A stretch of 64,000 nt of DNA from assembly GCF_049243985.1 (NCBI RefSeq), contig NC_135373.1, positions 83,392,213 through 83,456,212 of the forward strand, given 5' to 3'. The translations under genes were made by a program, and so were the position numbers. The first letter of the stretch is position 1; every line of letters starts with the position of its first letter. The stretch is from Paroedura picta. Taxonomy: Eukaryota; Chordata; Lepidosauria; Squamata; Gekkonidae. The notes beneath the pieces were generated by a model. That model saw nothing but the letters and a program-made list of their open reading frames with translations. It was not told where the DNA came from and searched no databases. Positions 1-11,459 of this stretch are shown here, piece after piece.

Positions 1-2472
1 TTCCCTGATACAGACTTTTGCAGCCAAAGACCTCAAAAAAAAACTGTATCAAAGGCTGCAGCTAAGTCCAACAAAAACAGCAAGGAGACATGGCCGCTGT
101 CTGCAACCAGATCAAGATTGTCAACTAAAGCTAGCAGGCTGAAAAGGGTCTAGGGCAGACAAGTTACCTAAGGTAACTTGGGAGCTGGTCTGCTACTGCT
201 CACACAATCACATTTCCAAACAACGACAGGTTGGAGTCTGGGTGATAACTGGCCACATCATTTTTCTGGAGAAGTACTTAAAGTAGTAGATAATGATTTG
301 AGTAGCTGAAGGAAGAAGCCCTGAATTAGTGGCTGATTTATAATAGGACTTCTTGACGTGGTCCTGAGATAAATCTAGCAGCCAGAAGTAGTGATTCTTC
401 ACCCTGGGTCACTACTCCACAGAAACTGGGACAAAATGATCCATGAATAGATCAGGCAGTGTATTAGCCCTGCCTTCTGCTGTCCCTATGTTACAACTTA
501 CATCTAGATCAGAACGTGTTCTTGATATTTAGCAAAAGACTTGGGGAGAATATCACAGCTAATTGTCTTCCTGAGACAATAAAGACTCAGATTTTGGCAT
601 TAGTAGCTACTGAGCTTTGAACAATTGGAATAGTTCAACAAACTTAGAGTCCAGTGGTACCTGTAAGACCAACAAAGATTTATTCAAGGCATGAGTTTTC
701 ATGTCCATGCACACTTTCTCAGATAATGGAACAGGGATCATACAGGTATAGATATAAGGAGAAAGTAAATGTGTAGCAAATTAATAAACAACATTGCAGG
801 TCCAAATATGCAGTATGATAATCCTTTGGGTTCAATTGTCGTTCCCCAAAACATTGGGGCAATAAAAATGTGAAGTTGGCTATTAATGGCAGAAGTAATT
901 AAAAGCAAGTTGTTGTTAGCCCCATCCATCTCCACTCAAGCTTGGAGGCAAACCCACAAGTGACAAGCCCTGCTGAGTTTGTCATTCTGTCCTGAGAGTT
1001 AGATTCCAAATAGGATTACATATTTACTCACATCACATAACAGTCTCATTGCCTCAAATAAAATAAAAAGATGAGGTGATTGTAAGGAATGTGGATATAA
1101 GAGTTGAGTGAGGTTAGCATATCTAGTGAGATAAGAAATCAATATCCTTGTTGAATCCTGGCGTTTACATTGTTTTGAGTGTTGTAAGGAGATCAGCCGG
1201 AGCCAGAGATCTGTGGAAATAGTATTGTGACCAAGTGGCCATGCTCATGTGCTTGAGCACTATTTTGATATTAATGCCAGGGATAGAGGGAGAGAAGCTG
1301 CTGACATAATGCCATTTCATTTCCTTGGCTAGGGGAAAAGCAGCTCATGTAGTTTTTAGCATCAGTGCAGTGAAAGCTGCCATCTTTTCAGTTGGAAAGC
1401 ATGGTGGGGAGAGGAACATAATGGGCAGAACTGTACCAGTAAATGTTGGAAAATTTAGTTTAGAATTACTGTATGTTGCAGTCATGTCTGCATTAATTAC
1501 TTTGTTTATAAATCTTAGTGGGACATGTGTAGGTCTATATACCTTGCTAAGCAGTGTAATTGAGTTCAAGGAAGAAGGACAAAACTGTAGAGATACAAGT
1601 CTAGTTAGTGCAAGAGTGTTTTAAAAAGAGATGTTCAGTACAAGTTTCAATAAATACCAGGGACCAGTTAGCCATGGTGCTTAGGAATTTCATTGATGCA
1701 CTTCGTATTTTCAGCAATGATTTTATCTTACTAGTTGGGGAACCCATTTTTAAAACGGACTGTAGAAAGGCAGAGGGAGGGTGGAGGGGCTCCTGTGTGG
1801 TGGGCCAGTCAGTAAGGCCAGTTTCTGCTTTCCTGGTGTTCAGAAGGCCTGGAAGAGCAGCATGGCTGTGGTGGAGCAGGCCATGATGGCCTTCCCTGGT
1901 CTCCCAGCAGCCAGGACAGCATGGCATGCCTGCAGCAGAACATGGTCCAACAGCTTTCCTCTCTCTCCTGGCTTACCTTCTGCTGACTCTTCTTCCTCAT
2001 AGCAAGTGCCGGGAACTGGCATGGAGGAAAAGGGGAGCAGGGAAGAGCCTTTCATTGGTTCTCAGTGGGGGAGTGCCTTCTACCTCTTGGGGGCATGTCC
2101 CTCAGTGAGGGCCAGTTGCAGGCTTGGCACTTCATCAGGTTGTATGTGCATTCAGTTATATAGATAAATAGAAATCATAAAGAGAGGATCACTTCCATGT
2201 TTATTATTAAAAGTGGTATAAACTGGTCTTCTGAGGTTTTTTTAGACTCTGATAGTGCTTGTTGATTGAATATTCTGATTGGATCTTATGACTGATGTTA
2301 GTAAACTACAGATATCTGGTTTGACTTTTTTGTTGAATTGTTATAGTGTATTAGGTGGCACACTTGTATATATAAATATAAAAGTATTGTGTATCGACAT
2401 ATTTGATAAGCTATGATACATTGACATCATTTGGACATCTGAAGTACTGAAAATGTTTGCTCTTCATTTTAG
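1..2472 (+). other. RAB21: RAB21 intron 1 (3' part)
   Basis: No coding exon is recognised here. The sequence is mostly AT-rich and unique-looking. A MITE-like half element lies near 640-730, and a GC-richer stretch lies at 1770-2110 in which I recognise nothing. Confidence 0.6.
640..735 (+). repeat. MITE-like element, left half
   Basis: Begins with agagtccagtggtacc and continues with accaacaaagatttattc. The same start occurs at 10283 and 58936, and its reverse complement ends the copies at 9690-9775 and 59080. This suggests a family with long terminal inverted repeats. I cannot give its published name. Confidence 0.55.
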
Positions 2473-2532
2473 GCATCTTTTCTAACAAAGAAACTAAATA
2501 TTGGAGGGAAAAGAGTCAACCTTGCAATATGG
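2473..2532 (+). CDS. RAB21: RAB21 exon 2
   Basis: Twenty codons from ASFLTKK to VNLAIW (switch I-distal beta strands). The exon is in phase 0 at both ends, preceded by a ttttag acceptor and followed by a gtatgt donor. Confidence 0.95.
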
Positions 2533-5500
2533 GTATGTACTTCTGTCTTCACTAAAACTCACATGATAATATACTGTATTTTGCTTTAAGTAACATTAAT
2601 GACATTAATAAGTAACATACATTTCTTTGCTGAATGCAGGATACAGCAGGTCAAGAAAGGTTTCATGCACTTGGTCCTATTTACTACAGAGACTCTAATG
2701 GAGCTATTTTGGTTTATGATATAACAGATGAAGACTCCTTTCAGAAGGTAACTCATTACATGTACTCTTTCCTTGTAAGAAACAGCTTCAAAGCTTCTTT
2801 GGGATAATGTTTGAAGAGATAAGTAAAAAAACTGGGACAAACTGAGGTCTTTGTGCTAATATTTGGTATTTTAACCATTTGTATTCAATTGTAACACAAG
2901 TTTGCTAAATTTGTTGTAAGAACTAAATTAAAACGATATTTCTTCTGTACAGGTAAAAAACTGGGTCAAGGAACTCAGAAAAATGTTGGGAAATGAAATT
3001 TGTCTATGCATAGTTGGTAAGTTCTAAACCATTACATGTTGTATGGTTGGATAATCTTTTAAAATATGGATTGTTTAAAGTACATTTCCAGTTCCTGAGC
3101 AACTTCTAACAGTGGTTTCTAAAGTCTTCAACAGTTGTTTTTGCTCACTTAGTACAAACAATATTCTTGACCTTTGAGCTTGTGTAGAATAGAAATTAAA
3201 AACAGTTGCACCATTGATGATATGAACTGGCAGTTTAGAGATTAAATGCTTCATTGAGCAGATGATAAATTGCTAAATATTTTGTTAGCTTAATAAAACT
3301 CCCAGTCAGATACCTCCTGGTGAACAAACAGTAATACCCTTCGAATAGGTTGTAATCTATTTCATGTTGCTAATTTAGAAAGTTTTCTTAAGGTAGGATA
3401 TTATTACCCATGTTATTGTCTCTTGTAAATTGCTTTGGTATTTCTTTAAAATTAAGCCTTGTTATGTCCCAAGTGTGTTGCAGTAACCACTAGGGATGTT
3501 CATTTTGATCTACCTGAGCCAAAAATATACTAAAAAAACACTTAATTTGTATTGTTTGGGTATATTTCATTTTACCAAATGTGTCTGTTTTATTTGGGGT
3601 GGGGATTGAAAAAAAATCCTGATTATATTTGAGAATTTTGGGTAGATCTGAAAACAGTGGAGAGGTAGAAGCAATCCCCCAGCTGTTTCTCAGGCAGCTG
3701 TATGTAGCCCCTTTAAAATTTAAAGAAGTCAGCTGGAGTAGTGAGGAGCTGAGAACTCGCTATTGCCTTGGGTGTAGTTCGCTTCTCTTTAGATCGGACT
3801 GCAAGAGTAGTCCCCTGAAGGTTGGCTTGAATTGGTGAGTTGAGAGCTCCCCACCAGCACAGCTCTGAGCAGCAGAAGAAAGCAGCCCAGCTGGGATTGC
3901 TGTGCCAGCAGAGAGCCAATAGCTTTCTGCAGATACAGGTCTGGACTGCCGCCTTCTGCTGCTCGCTTGAAACCAGGCTGCAGAAAAAGCCAAGCCAACC
4001 CCAGGATTGGGCTGGTATTTTTTTTTTTACTAGTGTTCTTTGACTCAGGGCTATTTGACCCAAATTGTTTTAGAGTTCCCAAAAAATTCCAGATCCAGAT
4101 TTTCAGGAATCCCAAAAATTGGGGAAATGCAGTAGACATGATCCAAAATATACAGGGGTAAGGATTACACCACCCTAATTACCACAGCTTCTTGAACAAT
4201 TGCAAAAGTAAATACATTGGAGTAGTGATGTGGCATAACCTGTGAAGGTTTAGAGCAGCGGTCCACAACCTTTTGGCTGCCGCAGACTGCTGCTCCGGAG
4301 TGCGGGGAGAGGGTGGCCCGGGGGCCTGCCCATGCGCGGCAGCCCCAGCGCAAACGCGAGTGCGTGGACTGCTGCGCACGCACGTTTGCGCCGCTGCCAT
4401 GCCACCGGCCGCGGCTCCCCCTCCCGGCCCCTCCGGGCCGCCATCAAATCGGCCGCCAAATCGGCCGATTAGCTTGCGGCTCGGCAAGCTTCTCTCCCCC
4501 CCCCTCCTGAAACAAGAAGCTTGCTGGGCTGCGAGCTAATCGGCCGCTTTGGCGGCCGATTTGCTCGCAGCCTGGCGAGCTTCTTGCTTCGGGGGGGAGG
4601 GAAGAAGGAGCCGCGGCCCGGCGCCAAGGCCTTCGCAGCCCGACACCGGGCCGTGGCCCGCGGGTTGGGGACCACTGGTTTAGAGTACACATGTAGATAC
4701 TTATCCTACTCTTCACTCTTTTCAGTAATAGTATGTATTTAGAGCCTTGGTTAGTGATCATGGAGTTTGGGGTAGCTATGTTGAACTATGATTCATTTCA
4801 GTAAGTGATTGGGGAGGGAAAAGCTAACTTTATCTAGGCATGGAAAGGGAAAGAGGGGATTGATTGATTGTATCCATATACTGCCCTCCCCAAAGGCTCA
4901 GTGTACAACTAGTTGGAAATCCCTTGTAGACTTTGTATGCATGATGTATTTCCTAATACATTAGATACTAAGGAAGTTTGAATTCCCAACAGGTAACAAA
5001 ATAGATTTGGACAAAGAAAGACATGTCTCTGTTCAAGAAGCAGAAACGTAAGTTTGTTTCTTTCATTCAGTAACATTTTTAAAGATCTTGGAACTCAGTG
5101 CATCTCTAGCAGTTCTTGAGCAATCTCAGGCACAGTCTGTAGGGGAAATTATTCAGCTCTTTCATTATGGCTCTTGAACTACTTTATGTGTAAATTCTCT
5201 GCTTGTCAAGTAAAAATCCATTATTAAGTTGGTGTTAAGCATATCACATATTGGTAGTATGCAGGTATGCTAGATGCAGGAAAAACACTAAATGGCATGC
5301 CTAGGAGGCAGATGTCACTCATTGTGTGAAGATTCTTCTTATCTTTGTGTTACCTTATTTACAGGTATGCAGAATCAGTGGGAGCAAAACACTATCACAC
5401 ATCAGCCAAACAAAACAAAGGAATAGAAGAACTCTTTCTTGACCTCTGTAAAAGTAAGTTTGCACTGTGTTTATGCGCAGCTAGTCATGTTAAGCTACTT

Positions 5501-6880
5501 GTAGACCTTGAGTGTATTCTGCAATCACATGGTATTCTATAGAAGCAGACCCAATGAAAGCTGGTTCTAAGCAGACCCAATGAAAGCTGGTTCTAAGCAA
5601 GGCTATACAGAATATCTTGTCTTCTGTGATCTTTCAGTCTGAGAGAACTCATTTTCTAGATTACATTGATTTACACCATATGAGAAAGGAAGGCTATATT
5701 GTAAGTGAATCTCTTGCACTGGTAACAGCTGTGAACAGCTGTGAAAGTTTCTGGATCATTTGCATTATCAAAAGATGCTGACAAATTGTGGCATTGTTCT
5801 TTAAATATTTTTTAATTTTCTTGTCATACAAGTTTGAAAGTAATTTAGGTAAAACATTGATATAACATTTTCAACAGTGTTTTCAATTACAATTCCTATA
5901 AGCCCCCTCCCATTTCATGTTTGTCTATACTTTATCTAGAATAAACTTGAGATCTGGCTCAGTACTAATATCTTCCAGTTATTCCTCAGACAGTCTTCTT
6001 TCTTTATGGGAGTTTTTGATGAGCTTTCTCCTCTCCTTGGCTCCGTGGGCTGCTACAGGCTTTGCTGAGTTGGGCTCAGCACTAAGTTGAACTTTGTTTA
6101 CTAGATTTTGCGGAATCATCTCCGTTAGTGATTTTTGCGATAGAAATGGAGTTAGGCCATATATATTGCCTTGGATGAGTAAAAGGGAAATCAGATGCAT
6201 CTTAATGAGTTATACCTCCTGACAAAACTGCAGTTGTCACTGTCTCTTACAAGGTGAAACATAGGCAGTCATAGTATAAAGGTAAAGGTATCCTCTGTGC
6301 AAGCACCAAGTCATGCCTGACCTTGGGGCGACACCCTCCAGCATTTTCATGGCAGACAGGGTGGCCTTGCCAGTGCCTTCCCCAGTCATTACCGTTTTAC
6401 CCCCCAGCAAGCTGGGTACTCATTTTACCGACCTCGAAAGGATGGAAGGCTGAATCAACCTTGAGCCGGCTGCTGGGATTGAACTCCCAGTCTCATGGTT
6501 AGGACTTCAGACTGCATGTCGGCTGCATTACCACCCTGCACCACAAGAGGCTCTAGTCATAGTATAATGGAAACTTAAAATGGTTTTCTGTTCATGAATA
6601 TTAAATACTTCAGTTGTTCTTCTTGAATAATGTTTAAAACATCTTCTGAATTGTCTACCAAGATTTGAGAAATGATATTGTGAATCTGGCTACATGATAT
6701 CACAGATCTGAATGCAACTTCAAACTTCCTTGCTTCCCAGGAATGATAGAAACTGCACAGATTGATGAGAGAGCACGAGGTAATGGATCCAGTCAGACAG
6801 GACCTTCAAGGCGGGGAGTACAGATCATCGATGATGAGCCTCCTGTTCAGAGCAGTGGAGGTTGCTGCTCATCTGGATAA
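2473..6880 (+). CDS. RAB21: RAB21, early-endosomal Rab GTPase (exons 2-7; exon 1 outside the window)
   Basis: The coding sequence joins 2473-2532, 2640-2747, 2953-3016, 4993-5047, 5365-5453 and 6741-6880: 516 nt, or 171 residues plus TAA, and all junctions are GT-AG and phase-consistent. Visible G-protein motifs are DTAGQE (G3, start of the second exon here), NKID (G4) and TSAK (G5). The C-terminus is CCSSG, a dual-cysteine site for geranylgeranylation. Exon 1, which should encode the P-loop GxxxxGKT and switch I threonine, is not found in 1-2472 and must lie upstream. RAB21 is known to cycle on early endosomes and to bind integrin alpha tails during adhesion-receptor recycling. The protein reads as almost identical to the mammalian protein I recall, with small changes in the hypervariable tail (for example PPVQSSGG). 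The stop is followed by an AT-rich 3'UTR, and TBC1D15 starts about 5.4 kb downstream on the same strand. Confidence 0.96.
2640..2747 (+). CDS. RAB21: RAB21 exon 3
   Basis: Thirty-six codons beginning with the G3 motif [12 protein letters not shown] (switch II, catalytic Gln) and ending DEDSFQK. The acceptor is atgcag and the donor gtaact. Confidence 0.96.
2953..3016 (+). CDS. RAB21: RAB21 exon 4
   Basis: Encodes [13 protein letters not shown] to CLCIVG, the helix and strand before the G4 loop. It ends in phase 1 with a gtaagt donor. Confidence 0.95.
3490..4140. repeat. probable old interspersed repeat
   Basis: Runs from actagggatgttcatttt to ggaaatgcagtagac, with aaaaattcc-like tracts of a kind I associate with old squamate DNA transposons. 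There is no second copy in this window to confirm the ends, so the call is weak. Confidence 0.3.
4256..4677. mobile_element. hAT-like non-autonomous element (MITE), copy 1
   Basis: The ends are cagcggtcc and ggaccactg, near-perfect inverted repeats of the CAGTGGTCCCCAACC type. An exact 8-bp target duplication gtttagag lies at 4248-4255 and 4678-4685, as expected for a hAT transposase. The interior is GC- and CpG-rich and holds a 47-bp inverted repeat (4446-4492 against 4516-4562, 42 of 47 paired). It has no transposase ORF; the open frames here are CpG-driven shadows. Confidence 0.85.
4993..5047 (+). CDS. RAB21: RAB21 exon 5
   Basis: Encodes the G4 motif NKID, then [13 protein letters not shown]. 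The exon is 55 nt and lies between acceptor caacag and donor gtaagt. Confidence 0.95.
5365..5453 (+). CDS. RAB21: RAB21 exon 6
   Basis: Encodes [16 protein letters not shown] and [11 protein letters not shown], and contains the G5 motif TSAK. The donor is gtaagt. Confidence 0.95.
5543..5594. repeat. 26-bp perfect tandem duplication
   Basis: The unit beginning aagcagacccaatgaaag occurs twice head to tail (5543-5568 and 5569-5594) without a mismatch. This looks like a recent slippage or local duplication event in RAB21 intron 6. Confidence 0.9.
6280..6554 (-). mobile_element. Sauria-type tRNA SINE with BovB-like tail
   Basis: On the minus strand it reads from the tRNA-like head (gagcctcttgtgg) to the acctttac tail. 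A 13-bp exact target duplication agtcatagtataa flanks it (6267-6279 and 6555-6567). It is somewhat diverged, with several CpG losses. Confidence 0.9.
6741..6880 (+). CDS. RAB21: RAB21 exon 7 (terminal coding)
   Basis: Encodes [14 protein letters not shown] through the hypervariable tail to GGCCSSG, then TAA at 6878-6880. The two cysteines are the prenylation site. Confidence 0.95.
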
Positions 6881-8590
6881 TTGTATAAGACTGTGCATCA
6901 TGCCCCCTAGTGAAGACTGCCATACTCAAAGTCTCATTCTTTATCAGTGGAGAATCAGAATTAACAGTATTCAAAATCATTTGTAACAATTCAGAAAACC
7001 ATTAAGTGCTAAACTAGTGGAGTATGTGACCAGAAATTTGGCATTTTCTACCGTGGTTAACAAAGCAAACCAATGGCCTTTTTACATGTTTCTTTAATAA
7101 TGAATAATACTGCATGTGGAAGAGACTTAAAGCATTCATTTATATTTTAAATGAGATCATTATTTAATAACTTATGTATACTATTGGAATGAGACATCTT
7201 TTGCAGCCCTTTGTATTTTGTGGTAGATTGAACTGCATTATTTCAAAATTGCGAATTCTTTTTAATTAGCAGATATCCATGTACTATTTTTGCAGGGTTG
7301 GCATCAACCTATAACTGTCTGACTACTTTGATATACTCATCCTGTACTCCATGCTGGTAAAATAAATTGTAAATTACATATTAAATATTTTATCTGCTTT
7401 TACACGTGCAGGTGCAGAAATATGTACATTAGTCTTGTTGGTGATTGTGAAGTGAATAACCATTGGTGAAAAGATACAAATTTAATTGTCTACCAGGTCA
7501 TTTCTCCTCCTCCCATTATATTCCAAGTTCATATTCTCTGCTTGCTCTCAAGCCTGCATACCTTTTTGAAACTCTTCTGGCAATTATTGGTCTATATAAC
7601 ACTTAGGCTAACCCACACTCCCCAAAATGGTAATTGGAATGCTGTGAATTGCTGCTACACTTGTTTCTATTAGAAGAAGTTTGATGTGCCTGGATTTTTC
7701 AACTTCTCCAGTTTTCTACACTGCAAAGAAATCTAATCTGATGAATTAGGCTTCCTCCATCTGATAATCACTGAACAAAACCTGTTCTTAAATTTTGCTT
7801 CACTAAAATGTATTCACCCTTATCCTGTACAAAGCTGGAATGAAGTGAAAGTAACTTTGCTGTAGTTCATTTTGTTGGCCACTGAAATTGATAAAAAATC
7901 GTGTGTTTTGTGTAAGCCTTGTTTAAATCCACTTTGCATTTTTCATTAGGAAACATTTCAACTGCTGCCGCCGACTGTATAATATTTTCCAAAGGGAGAA
8001 AATGTGAAAACTGAACCGAGAATTGTCAGTATTAGAACAGTCAAGCTAATCACGAATTACAAAATGGAACACACCAACTTTCCAAGGGAAATTCTTTTAT
8101 TCCTTTTTGGTTAAATGGATATATTTATGATGTGGGAAATAACAAGTAATAGAGTTTTCAGCTTAGTGAGCATGTACATCATTCTAACTCCACATGTGCA
8201 GATTTTAATTTCTTATCACCGGTCCAGAGACGAATGTACACAGTTCAAACATCAAAATAGTTGGAATATGTCACTAATAATCTAACTTTACTGTCCCAAA
8301 TCTGACACAAACTTTAAGAGCAATAGTTTTAGAAAATACTGCGTGCTTTAATTGTCTTGAATAAGGTGGATTATAAAGATCTGGGACGGTACAGGGGAAG
8401 GAGCTATCTGTTGCACATGACCATAATCTGGATAATTTAGTGTGTACATTGTAATCTGTACCCTACCGCTTGGAATTGTAAGTAAGATGATCTGTCAAAA
8501 GTACATATGTCTAAATAGCTTGCTTACTGTGACTTTACCATGTGCTGCTTACTGTAAGCTGCTCTATCTTCATTAAATATTCACATTTAG
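6881..8590 (+). other. RAB21: RAB21 3'UTR (probable extent)
   Basis: AT-rich sequence follows the RAB21 stop and contains no repeat I recognise. Candidate polyadenylation signals are AATAAA at 7361-7366 and ATTAAA at 8572-8577. The more distal one would give a 3'UTR of about 1.7 kb. The extent is inferred, not shown. Confidence 0.5.
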
Positions 8591-8899
8591 TACCTCTTAC
8601 TTACAAATACTTTTCTTAGTGAATGTTGCCTAGCATGGTAAAGCTATGAATGAATATATATATTCAGACAGACGGGGGTTCTCAGACTGTTAGAAAAAAA
8701 CTTTTCTGCCACTTGTGTTAATATCTGACACAGAATGGAAATGGGCCATAAAGTAGGTCAGTCAAATCAAGATCTGAGGGTCAAGGCTTTGTGGTCTGCT
8801 CTGCATGTGTTCTGAATGGGAAACTCAGTATTTCTTCCAAACAGCTATGATGTCCTGTTCTTTTCTTGTACCTTTTAAAAGTCTTTTCCTTACCTAGAC

Positions 8900-9527
8900 C
8901 AGTCTTTCTCAATGTTTTTTACGACTGAGAGACCTCTGAAATAGTCTTCAGGCTTCAAGAAACTCCAGAAGTGGTATGACTGTGTGGAATATGGTTGGGA
9001 AGCATAGCTGTGTATGTGCCCTCCTAGCCCCCCCCCTTCCCACCTCCTTCAGGGCCATTGTTGGCCATTTATCACTCAATAAATGTTTAACAAATTGAAA
9101 TATATAAAAAGTCCATCACCACTCATTGGCCCATTATGCATGGCCGCCGAAACGGCGATTTCGGGTCACATGGAAAAGGCGGAGGGGGAAGACGCGACGC
9201 ACACCGGTTATGCACAGGGCGGGGCGTGACGGCGACAAAACCCAGAGTAACCGATTATGCACGCGGCGATCCGGGCGCCGCTTCTGGTTGCGCCCCGGTC
9301 ACCCGGAAGCTGCGCTTTCTTCCGCGTTTCGCGAACGCGGCTTTTTCGGCGGCATGCACCGAAGCTGTGGCCGGTTGCAGCCGGCACCGTGCGTTATTGG
9401 TGATTTTAGTCGCCGCCATTCCACCCCGAATGTGCGCTAAAACCCCCGTGCATAATGGGTCATTTGGGAAACAAATCCAGGGCCATCAAGCCCCAGTGTT
9501 TCATGAACCCCTGGTTGAGAAAGCCTG
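8900..9527 (+). mobile_element. hAT-like element (second family), interrupted
   Basis: Starts cagtctttctcaa and ends ttgagaaagcctg, matching the copies at 15041-15355 and 42691-43019. The flanking 8-mers acctagac and ccttagat are degraded target duplications (5 of 8 match). Its interior contains a 340-bp CpG-rich insert at about 9126-9465, so it is older than that insert. Confidence 0.75.
9126..9465. mobile_element. CpG-rich MITE-like insert
   Basis: Terminal inverted repeats are cccattatgcatgg (left) and ccgtgcataatggg (right). A possible 5-bp duplication TCATT lies at 9123-9127 and 9460-9464. The core ttatgca/tgcataa recurs inside near 9205 and 9252. The interior is very dense in CpG compared with its flanks, which argues for a recent insertion. 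The other copies of the host hAT family lack it. Two open frames cross it without any recognisable domain. The superfamily is not assigned. Confidence 0.65.
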
Positions 9528-9689
9528 CCTTAGATAAGGCCCTAGTTACTTCTATGTTCCTAGCACCAACGGCACTGGTATTTCTAGTTTTTAGTTTTGA
9601 TATAAACCCCAAAAGCAAAACCAAAAAGGATCATTGTTAACATTACTAATGTTCAGTTCAAATATTCCCTGTCAGGTAAGGAGTTCATA

Positions 9690-9775
9690 GTCTGACAAAG
9701 GGTGCTTGCACTCGAAAGCTCACGCCCTGAATAAATCTTTGTTGATCTTAAAGGTGCTACTGGACTCTGATTTTA
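9690..9775 (-). repeat. MITE-like element, right half
   Basis: Ends gatcttaaaggtgctactgg then actctg, the reverse complement of the start seen at 640 and 10283. The left half is missing. Confidence 0.5.
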
Positions 9776-10282
9776 TTGTATTACTGGTGTTCAACAGCCT
9801 TAAGAGGAATGGCTGGCTGTTAAAACAGTTGGGCAACATTCTCTTGGCTGCTCTAAAATGGTAGGTATCTGGATACCCACGCAGTTTTAATCATGGAAAG
9901 GAAGGAAGATGATATAACTGGAAGAGTAGCATGCAATATAGTAGATATTGGCAGATGTTTCTCAATAGACCTTGGAGGAATGTTTTGGAATTTTTATGCT
10001 GTTGCAAAGGTAGAGTTATTACTGAACCTTTGCAGTGAGTGCAAGTTCTCAGTTTCTATACTGAGTTTACTGAAATGAATGAGTTTTATAGGTTGTATCC
10101 AGTGTAAAGAGAATGAGTATAATACCTCCATATATGGTACTTTCTGGTTTCCTAATGTTAAACAGAACCATTTGGTATCTAAACATACTTCCTAGAACTA
10201 TACAAGTTTTATTATGAAACCCAATAAACAGTCCTACACAAAGGAGTTGGTGTGACTTTAGCATATGCAATAGAATGACATT

Positions 10283-10380
10283 TGAGTCCAGTGGTACCTT
10301 TAGGACCATCATAGTTTAATTCTGGATATAAGCTTTCATGAGGACCTGAAGTAGTCTGCTTGCACACAAAAGCTTATACC
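10283..10380 (+). repeat. MITE-like element, left half
   Basis: Begins tgagtccagtggtaccttta and runs to cacaaaagcttatacc. It belongs to the same family as 640-735 and 58936-59080. Confidence 0.5.
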
Positions 10381-10879
10381 AACAAGTTTTTTAAAGTTGC
10401 TATTTTGCCCTTTAATTGCCCTTGTAAACTTCTAGTTTGGCCAATTGTATAATTGGGTAACAGATGCACTTTTTGCTTTGAATTTAATGACTTTTTAGCA
10501 GCCACAGTTTATGAAATTCCACCAATAGATTAAAGACAAGGGGAAAAGATACTTTTTGTGCAGTACTCACTAGTGTTTGGATTATCATTTAATTGATCAT
10601 TGTAGGACATGGTAGCTACTGAAAGATTAGCTCTGGAGGTGGCTTAATCTAAGGCACATGTTTATATGAAGTTTGGTGTGGTTTTCTACTAGTTGTGCAT
10701 TAAGATGGTTATCCAAGCTCTAACAATAGACTTCCTATGATGAAATTGGCTTCAGCTACTTCCCCTGCGTAACCTATGGGCTTAGAGCACTATGTCGTAA
10801 CACTAAGTTTATTAACAGGCATAAAACACCAGCTTAAATTTACATAAAACAAGGAGCCAGTGAAGAGCAACGTATTGTA

Positions 10880-11265
10880 CCTGCTTGTGTGAGATCCCCA
10901 GGGAATTGCAGTTGATCTCCAGATGACAGATCAGTTGCTCAGAGAAAATGGCAACTTTTGCACTGAGGTATATCAGGCTGAGGGCCCTGTTTTTCCCAGA
11001 CTTGGCCGTAGGAATGCCAGCCTCCAGGTGGGGCCTAGGAATTCCCCAGCATTATAGTTTATTTCCAGACAATAGAGATCAGTTCCCCTTGAAAAAACGG
11101 CAGTTTAGAAAGTGGGCTGAATTTCATACCCCAGTAGAGTCCCCCTACCCAAAGTCTGTTCTCTGTAGGCTCCACCCCCAAAGTTTCCCAATCGAGAGCT
11201 GGCATCCCTACTCCACCCATGGAATGTCCAGAATTTCTCCTACCTCGAGTTGGCAATGCTACAGA
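10880..11265 (-). repeat. unnamed squamate repeat, tandem partial copies
   Basis: Two partial copies share the modules ttgatctccag / tttatttccagac, agatcagtt and gagaaaatggcaac / gaaaaaacggcag. The second copy then runs through a taggctccacccccaaag module to gagctggcatccctac. The same modules appear in reverse order and orientation around 30607-31185. The ends carry ttgcca-type inverted repeats, suggesting a DNA transposon remnant; I cannot name it. Confidence 0.5.
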
Positions 11266-11300
11266 GCCTCCAGCTGTATTTTTCATACACAACAGCTATT

Positions 11301-11455
11301 TCTAGGGAGCTAGTGTGATGTAGGTTTGAATCCCGGCTCTGTCATTAGATGTGTGCAAGATAACCTAACCTCAGTTGTGAGGCTAAAATGGACATTGGGA
11401 CCATGATGCAAGCTGTTTTCGGTCTCCACTGAGGAGGAAGACCAGGTATAAACAA
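11301..11455 (+). repeat. degraded tRNA-derived SINE
   Basis: Has ggagctagtgtgatg followed by a B-box-like ggtttgaatcccgg and a body ending ggaccaggtataaac-like sequence. It resembles the SINE family at 26036 and 55535 but is strongly diverged. Confidence 0.4.
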
Positions 11456-11459
11456 GAAC

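Larger units (their letters stand above)
3017..4992 (+). other. RAB21: RAB21 intron 4
   Basis: A non-coding intron. It contains one hAT-like MITE (4256-4677) and a probable older repeat at 3490-4140; the remainder is unremarkable AT-rich DNA. Confidence 0.7.
5454..6740 (+). other. RAB21: RAB21 intron 6
   Basis: A non-coding intron that holds a 26-bp tandem duplication (5543-5594) and one antisense SINE (6280-6554). Nothing else is recognised. Confidence 0.7.

Noticed and set aside
1781-2110. GC-richer segment with open frames in RAB21 intron 1, possibly an extra exon
   Set aside because: No similarity to RAB21 or another protein that I recognise and no convincing splice pair; RAB21 exon order is complete without it.
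4179-4742. Several overlapping open frames of 65-105 codons on both strands
   Set aside because: They lie in the CpG-rich hAT-like MITE, where stop codons are rare by composition; they have no domain and the same occurs in the copy at 54249-54735.
9126-9537. Arg-rich open frames of 104 and 133 codons
   Set aside because: They fall in the CpG-rich transposon-like insert and show no recognisable motif or splice context.
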